Positions 13,794 to 17,926 of a stretch of 17,926 nt of DNA are shown one piece after another. The stretch lies in the NCBI GenBank assembly GCA_041485845.1, contig JBGPKH010000107.1, forward strand, positions 1 to 17,926. Reading direction: 5' to 3'. This DNA is from OMOG01 sp041485845. GTDB lineage: Bacteria; Acidobacteriota; Terriglobia; Bryobacterales; Bryobacteraceae. The notes under the pieces are model-generated. The model was not told the origin of the DNA, searched no databases, and was given only the letters and a program-made list of their open reading frames with translations. How positions within the stretch are numbered: the stretch's first letter is position 1; every line of letters begins with the position of its first letter. Position numbers and translations under genes: made by a program.

Positions 13794-14705
13794 ATGGCAG
13801 CAATTACCTCAGCAAATGTCGCAAACGCGATTGTGAAACTGGTGGCGGCCGACGCATTGCCGGTGCTGGTCGGGAACCTCGTGATGGGGAACCTGGTGAA
13901 TCGCGATTACGAGCCGGTCCTGGCCAATGCCGGAGACACGGTCAACGTGCCAATCCCCCCCGTCATGACGGCCAACAACATCCTCGAGGGTGGAACGGTG
14001 CAAACGCAGAATCCGAGCCTGGGCAACGCGCAGATCGTGCTCAACATACACGCCGAAGCGACCTTCCAGATTCCGGATGTAACCAAGGTGCTGGCGGTCC
14101 CCGACCTGCTGAAGATCTACATGCAGCCGGCTGTGGCCGCCATCGCGCAGAGGGTCGAAAGCGACCTTCTCAACCTCTACGCCGGCTTCACCGCCAACAC
14201 GCCGGTGGGCACGCCGGCCACGCCCATCACCGAAGCCGTAATCGACGCGGCCGAAACCGCGTTGTTCCTGGCCAAGGTTGCGCCCAGCGACCCGAAATTC
14301 ATAGTCGTGGACGCGGCAACCTATTCCACCTGGCGCCAGATTCCGCGGTTCAGCGAATTTCAGACCGCGGGCGACGCCGGCCTTCGCGCCGTGGTGGACG
14401 GAACCGTCGGGAAGATCAAAGACTTCTTCGTGTTTCGTTCGCAGTTCGTGCCCAAGACCGGGACGACCACGGTGACCACTCACAACCTGGCTTTCGCCCG
14501 CGATGCCATCGGCCTCGTCATGCGCCGTCTGCCACAGCCCCTGCCGGGCACCGGCGGGATCGCGGAGTACGCCGAGCTCGGCAACTTCGGGATGCGCGTC
14601 CTGATGACCTACCATCCCGATACGCTCGCGCAGCAGTTCACCGTTGACGTGCTCTACGGGTGCGGCGTCCTCCGCAACTCGTCGGGCGTCCAGGTCAACA
14701 CCTAA
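13794..14705 (+). CDS. Major capsid protein, P22-coat-like HK97 fold
   Basis: A 303-residue shell protein. The segment NLVMGNLVNRDYEPVLANAGDTVNVPIPP, split here by its G/A-rich turn, followed by FQIPDVTKVLAVPDLL and QPAVAAIAQRVESDLLNLYAG, is the pattern I know from P22 coat (gp5-type) capsid proteins. The C-terminal part (FARDAIGLVMRRLP, YGCGVLRNSSGVQVNT) fits the same fold. ATG 13794 is chosen over the GTG at 13758 because AAGGAG stands five bases before it and the family N-terminus begins there (MAAITSANVANAIV). It follows the scaffold gene by 32 nt, as expected. A perfect hairpin follows 12 nt after its stop. Confidence 0.9.
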   Translation: MAAITSANVANAIVKLVAADALPVLVGNLVMGNLVNRDYEPVLANAGDTVNVPIPPVMTANNILEGGTVQTQNPSLGNAQIVLNIHAEATFQIPDVTKVLAVPDLLKIYMQPAVAAIAQRVESDLLNLYAGFTANTPVGTPATPITEAVIDAAETALFLAKVAPSDPKFIVVDAATYSTWRQIPRFSEFQTAGDAGLRAVVDGTVGKIKDFFVFRSQFVPKTGTTTVTTHNLAFARDAIGLVMRRLPQPLPGTGGIAEYAELGNFGMRVLMTYHPDTLAQQFTVDVLYGCGVLRNSSGVQVNT

Positions 14706-14717
14706 CCGTTACCAAAG

Positions 14718-14745
14718 GTGGCGCAGGCGGTTCCGCCTGCGCCAC
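14718..14745. repeat. Perfect 13-bp-arm hairpin after the capsid gene
   Basis: GTGGCGCAGGCGG at 14718-14730 is followed, after TT, by its exact reverse complement at 14733-14745. No T run follows, so it is not a standard terminator. It resembles host REP palindromes and shares a GTGG-GC-G-C end pattern with the element at 17568-17680. In mRNA it could protect the capsid transcript from 3' exonucleases or dampen downstream expression. Confidence 0.8.
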
Positions 14746-14765
14746 GTTGCCAAAGGAGAAATCAG

Positions 14766-15089
14766 ATGGATCTCAGACTTTACTACCAAAAGATCCGCGA
14801 AGCGTCCACCAGCATCGCCGATCCCTATCCCGTCGTGCTCAGCCGGGAAACCACCGACGGCGGCAAGGAGGGAATCTTCACCGAGGTGCCCCGCGCACTC
14901 GCCGCAAAGATGTTCGTGGACGGAATCGCGCGCATGGCGAAGCCCGCGGAGGCCGAAGCCTTCCACAAGAAGCACGCGGAAGCGAAACGCCTCGCCGAGC
15001 GGGTTGCCGCGGCGGCCAGGGTGCAAGTAACCGTGCTCTCGCCCGAGGAATTGAACACTCTGAGGGAACTCTCACCCTCGAAAGGTTAA
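14766..15089 (+). CDS. Unknown phage structural-module protein
   Basis: A 107-residue basic protein I do not recognise. It begins MDLRLYYQKIREASTSIADP and contains IADPYPVVLSRETTDGGKEG and an alanine/lysine-rich helix (AEAFHKKHAEAKRLAERVAA). ATG 14766 was chosen because AAAGGAG stands seven bases upstream; an earlier start would run through the palindromic repeat. Position between the capsid and head-tail genes suggests a minor head, decoration or connector role, which is inference only. Confidence 0.75.
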   Translation: MDLRLYYQKIREASTSIADPYPVVLSRETTDGGKEGIFTEVPRALAAKMFVDGIARMAKPAEAEAFHKKHAEAKRLAERVAAAARVQVTVLSPEELNTLRELSPSKG

Positions 15090-15099
15090 GGCAAACACC

Positions 15100-15879
15100 A
15101 TGGCGCTGTTCACCGATGGTCCGGTCTCGTGCATCCTCGATCTGACTGCGCGGGACACGCAACTACTCAGCGTGGCGGTCGCCGAAGGGATCGACGTGAC
15201 GCAGAAGCTGGTGCTGGCACAAGACGAGCTTGCCCTGGAACTCGGCACGCTGCTGAGCAGGACGAGTTGCGCCGGCCAGTCGCTCTGGCTCGCCCCGCAA
15301 CCCGACATGGGGAGCGTGGTGGTCACACCGGCCCTGAAGCTGTCGCACACGTTTCGCACTCTCGAGCTGGTTTATGCCGATGCATACTGCAACCAGTTGA
15401 ACGACCGGTACGCGGGGAAACGCGACCAATTTCACGGGATGGCCGACTGGGCCTACGAGAAGCTGATTCAAACCGGAATCGGCATCGCGTCCTGCCCCGT
15501 TCCCCAACCCGCAATTCCCGGCGTGGTGGCGGCGCCCGGTCCGCAGGGAACCTCCCCGCTGCCGGACAACACCTACTACGTCACTATGGCGTGGGTCAAC
15601 TCCCAGGGCGAGGAAGGGGCCTGCGCCGTGCCGGCGGCGGTCAAAACTTCCGCCAGCACGCTGTTGATCCAGTCCGGAGACGCGCCGCGCAACGCGGCGG
15701 CGTGGAATGTCTACGTGGGCGCCGCGCCGGAGACGATGTGGCTGCAAAACCCGTCGCCTCTTACGCCCGGGCAAACGTGGCTGCAGCCGGGCACTTTAAA
15801 CACGAGCGGACGCGCGCCTGGCTCGGGACAATCTCCCAGCTACATCCAGCCGGTGCCGCGCATGATACAGAGGGGCTGA
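15100..15879 (+). CDS. Putative head-tail protein with Ig/FN3-like C-terminal domain
   Basis: A 259-residue two-part protein. The N-terminal ~120 residues are helical (LTARDTQLLSVAVAEGIDVT, LAQDELALELGTLL, HTFRTLELVYADAYCNQLND, GMADWAYEKLIQTGIGI), like an adaptor or head-completion protein. A proline/glycine linker (VPQPAIPGVVAAPGPQGTSP) leads to a beta-sandwich-like segment: NTYYVTMAWVNSQGEEGA, then NAAAWNVYVGAAPETMWLQN. This resembles the Ig/FN3-like domains often appended to phage particle proteins for surface binding. The fusion and both assignments are inferred from pattern. The Shine-Dalgarno sequence is weak (AAGG). The stop and the next start overlap as TGATG. Confidence 0.72.
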   Translation: MALFTDGPVSCILDLTARDTQLLSVAVAEGIDVTQKLVLAQDELALELGTLLSRTSCAGQSLWLAPQPDMGSVVVTPALKLSHTFRTLELVYADAYCNQLNDRYAGKRDQFHGMADWAYEKLIQTGIGIASCPVPQPAIPGVVAAPGPQGTSPLPDNTYYVTMAWVNSQGEEGACAVPAAVKTSASTLLIQSGDAPRNAAAWNVYVGAAPETMWLQNPSPLTPGQTWLQPGTLNTSGRAPGSGQSPSYIQPVPRMIQRG

Positions 15880-16379
15880 TGACGGCGACTATCGGAAATG
15901 CGATCACCGGCAAGGTCATCCAGCGGATCACCGGCCCTGCGGGCGTGAATTCCGGCCTGGCGGCGCTGGTCGCGGCCGGCGACACCATGACCGCTCAGGT
16001 GGGTGCGGAGCAGGTGCGTTCGCAAAACGTGGCGGCGGATGTGGCCGAGCGCAGCGGCATCGTGCAGTATCCGCTGCTCAACGTGTACTGCGAAAAAATC
16101 GCGAACACGTTGGAAGAAAAATTCCGGACGTTCTCCGGCACCGTGCAGATGGCCATCGAGCTGCGGCACTCACAGGACCGCCTGGAAGGCCTCCAGGACG
16201 CCGTGGAGCTCTACGCCGATGCGGTGATGAGAACTTTGAATGCGGGCCGCGGGGACTGGGGCGACGGCATGTTTTATGGCGGCGCGTATGAGGTCTCGTT
16301 CGGGCCTGTCAAAAAGGGCGGCAAGAATTTCCTCCAGGTGGCCAAGGTCACCTTCGAGATTGGAGTGAGCAGGAGTTAG
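15879..16379 (+). CDS. Putative tail terminator / tail completion protein
   Basis: A 166-residue protein starting at the ATG within TGATG. A longer same-frame extension upstream is a shadow of the preceding gene. Features are a mixed N-terminus (ITGKVIQRITGPAGVNSGLA), a beta-like IVQYPLLNVYCEK, a long helix (DRLEGLQDAVELYADAVMRT) and a beta ending FGPVKKGGKNFLQVAKVTFE. Size and position immediately before the tail tube match the gpU-then-gpV order of lambdoid siphophages. The fold is plausible but the family is not recognised with certainty. Confidence 0.72.
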   Translation: MTATIGNAITGKVIQRITGPAGVNSGLAALVAAGDTMTAQVGAEQVRSQNVAADVAERSGIVQYPLLNVYCEKIANTLEEKFRTFSGTVQMAIELRHSQDRLEGLQDAVELYADAVMRTLNAGRGDWGDGMFYGGAYEVSFGPVKKGGKNFLQVAKVTFEIGVSRS

Positions 16380-16381
16380 CT

Positions 16382-17554
16382 ATGGCTTCTTACATTTCCT
16401 CTAACGCAAACCGGTTCTACACGGCGCTGGAGACATCGTATGGCGCGGTCGGGGCGATCACCTCGGGAAACCGGATCCCCGCTCTCAAGCTGGCGGTGCA
16501 GCAACAGCTCGACATGAAGGACCGCAAAGACAAGACCGGCAGCCGGACGTTCGCCGGTTTGCCGGCGGGCGGCAGGCGGCGCACGAATTTCGAGCTCCAG
16601 ACCTACCTCACCAGTTGGGAGAAGACGGCGGCGGGCCCCGGATATGGCCCCATGTTCCAGGCGGCGCTGGGCGGCGCCCCGCTGCACTTCGCCGGCGGGA
16701 CCGTCGCGTCCAGCACGGCGCAGGGAAGGCTCGGATTCGGAGCGCCACACGGGCTCGGCGTCGAGCAGGCGGTGGTGTGCGGCGGCGAAATCCGTTTCGT
16801 CGCGGCCATCGTGGATGCCAATACGGTACAACTGAACGCGCCGTTTACCGTCGTGCCCGCCAACGGCGCGCAGGTCGGCGCGACGGTAACGTACGCTCCC
16901 GCCACCGAGCTGCCAAGCGCGACCATCTTCGACTATTGGAGCCCCTCGACCGCGGTGCAAAGGCTGCTCTGCGGCGTTGCCGTGGACCAGATGGAGATTC
17001 TGGTGAACGGCGACTACCACGAGGTGCATTTCAAGGGCTTGGCGCAGGACGTGGTGGACAGCAGCAGCTTTTCCGGCGCCGTCGGGCAGCTCCAAAGCTT
17101 TCCGCAGGAGCCCTCGATCGCCGCGTTCGATTTTTCGGTGGTGCCGGGAAATCTCGGGCAGGCGTGGCTGGGCACTTCGCCCACGCAGTTCTTCACGATT
17201 ACCAGCGCCTCGGTGCTGATGAAGAACTCGCTCGAAACACGGGCGCGGGAGTTCGGTTCCACCATGCCGCGCGCCATCACGCCGGGCCAACGATCGGTGA
17301 CGGCGGCGTTCGATCTCTACAGCCAGGACGACGATGCCACGAAGGGCCTGTACCAGGCGGCCCGGCAGCGATCGCCCATCAGCCTGATGTTGCAGTTGGG
17401 CGAGCTGGATGGCCAGGTCATGGGCGTGTACCTGACGAGCGTGATTCCCGAAGTGCCCGAGTTCGACGATGGCGAAAATCGCCTGCAGTGGCGGTTCCGC
17501 GCGTCGCGCGCGCAGGGCACGGTGGACAACGAGATCGCGGTGGCGTTCGGGTAG
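16382..17554 (+). CDS. Putative phage tail tube protein
   Basis: A 390-residue protein beginning MASYISSNANRFYTALETSY. The opening (AITSGNRIPALKLAVQQQLD, DKTGSRTFAGLPAGGRRRTN) and the C-terminus (LMLQLGELDGQVMGVYLTSV, DDGENRLQWRFRASRAQGTV) look like long tail tube subunits of siphophages. The alternation of beta strands and loops fits a tube fold. It is longer than simple tube proteins (about 200 residues); residues about 100-180 may be an inserted beta domain. AGGAG lies six bases before the ATG, inside the end of the preceding gene. No tail assembly chaperone or tape measure follows within the window. Confidence 0.78.
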   Translation: MASYISSNANRFYTALETSYGAVGAITSGNRIPALKLAVQQQLDMKDRKDKTGSRTFAGLPAGGRRRTNFELQTYLTSWEKTAAGPGYGPMFQAALGGAPLHFAGGTVASSTAQGRLGFGAPHGLGVEQAVVCGGEIRFVAAIVDANTVQLNAPFTVVPANGAQVGATVTYAPATELPSATIFDYWSPSTAVQRLLCGVAVDQMEILVNGDYHEVHFKGLAQDVVDSSSFSGAVGQLQSFPQEPSIAAFDFSVVPGNLGQAWLGTSPTQFFTITSASVLMKNSLETRAREFGSTMPRAITPGQRSVTAAFDLYSQDDDATKGLYQAARQRSPISLMLQLGELDGQVMGVYLTSVIPEVPEFDDGENRLQWRFRASRAQGTVDNEIAVAFG

Positions 17555-17567
17555 CCCGCCTCCGGGA

Positions 17568-17680
17568 GTGTGGGGCGGACCTCCTGGTCCGCGGCCGACG
17601 TCTTCCTAACGCCGGCGCCTGCTGGAGCTCAGGAACGGGTTCGCCGGTGCCCGCGCGGACCCAGGTGGTCCGCCCCACGC
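17568..17680. repeat. MITE/REP-like palindromic element
   Basis: The arms 17568-17593 and 17654-17680 are inverted copies with about 25 of 27 positions alike, starting GTGTGGGGCGGACC and GCGTGGGGCGGACC when each is read inward. A roughly 60-bp centre separates them, making an element of about 113 bp with no coding capacity. It starts 14 bp after the tail tube stop. Non-autonomous palindromes of this shape are usual for REP or MITE families. Confidence 0.82.
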
Positions 17681-17719
17681 TCGAACTGCCCCCGGAAGTC
17701 ATGGAGTCCCGCCGCGGGC

Positions 17720-17926
17720 GCGGTCTCGGGCCCGCGGACGGCCGCAGGCCGAGCGTGTTTCGCGCCGGTAGCGGCCGCGAGCCAGAAGCGGTCTCGGGCC
17801 CCGCGGACGGCCGCAGGCCGAGCGTGTTTCGCGCCGGTGGCGGCCGCGAGCCAGAAGCGGTCTCGGGCCCCGCGGACGGCCGCAGGCCGAGCGTGTTTCG
17901 CGCCGGTGGCGGCCGCGAGCCAGAAG
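17720..17926. repeat. 69-bp tandem repeat array, runs off the window
   Basis: Three copies of a GC-rich unit begin at 17720, 17788 and 17857. Copies two and three are identical. Copy one differs by a missing C and a G-to-A change, so it measures 68 bp. The array continues past the window edge. The unit has no stop codon in any of the six frames. Between 17681 and 17719 no gene is seen. Confidence 0.92.

Noticed and set aside
17701..17926. Open frame from ATG 17701 through the tandem repeat
   Set aside because: The repeat is open in all six frames, and the GGAAG upstream is only two bases from the ATG, so an open frame is not evidence of a gene. Kept as a finding, not as a CDS.

Overview
The window is high-GC chromosomal DNA that looks like a large, repeat-rich Acidobacteriota genome of the Solibacter/Bryobacter type. 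That assignment is inference: it rests on the TPR plus PD40 beta-propeller lipoprotein/periplasmic protein next to a subclass B3 metallo-beta-lactamase, a small DUF6788-like gene paired with a transposase, and several families of palindromic intergenic repeats. No rRNA, tRNA or CRISPR array was found.

Layout. (1) 135-2216 is a complete insertion sequence with perfect 22-bp terminal inverted repeats. It carries a DUF6788-like gene and a DDE transposase joined by an ATGA overlap, and ends in an intrinsic terminator. (2) 2293-8103 is a four-gene minus-strand run. In transcription order it is a membrane histidine kinase, an OmpR/PhoB response regulator (ATGA overlap), an exported TPR/beta-propeller protein, and an exported B3-type metallo-beta-lactamase fold hydrolase with all zinc ligands intact. 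The kinase coding sequence contains a REP-like inverted repeat translated in frame. (3) 8222-9985 is a divergent membrane glycosyltransferase of the GT39/ArnT type. (4) 10190-17554 is a plus-strand phage morphogenesis module: small gene, large terminase, portal, scaffold, P22-coat-like major capsid protein, a 107-aa unknown, a putative head-tail protein with an Ig/FN3-like tail, a putative tail terminator and a putative tail tube protein. No integrase, repressor, lysis or replication gene is visible inside the window. (5) 17555-17926 holds a MITE-like palindrome and a 69-bp tandem repeat that runs off the end.

How it works together. The kinase/regulator pair probably controls the two exported proteins behind it, suggesting an envelope or antibiotic-linked sensing unit. 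The phage module is built in canonical packaging-to-tail order with tight overlaps. Its first gene sits 14 nt after a strong intrinsic terminator, so the operon seems to need read-through or antitermination. Three different host-style palindromic repeats occupy gaps within or just after the module, which suggests it has been resident for a long time (defective prophage, domesticated particle or gene-transfer-agent-like locus). This is the most interesting part of the window, but its downstream half lies outside it.
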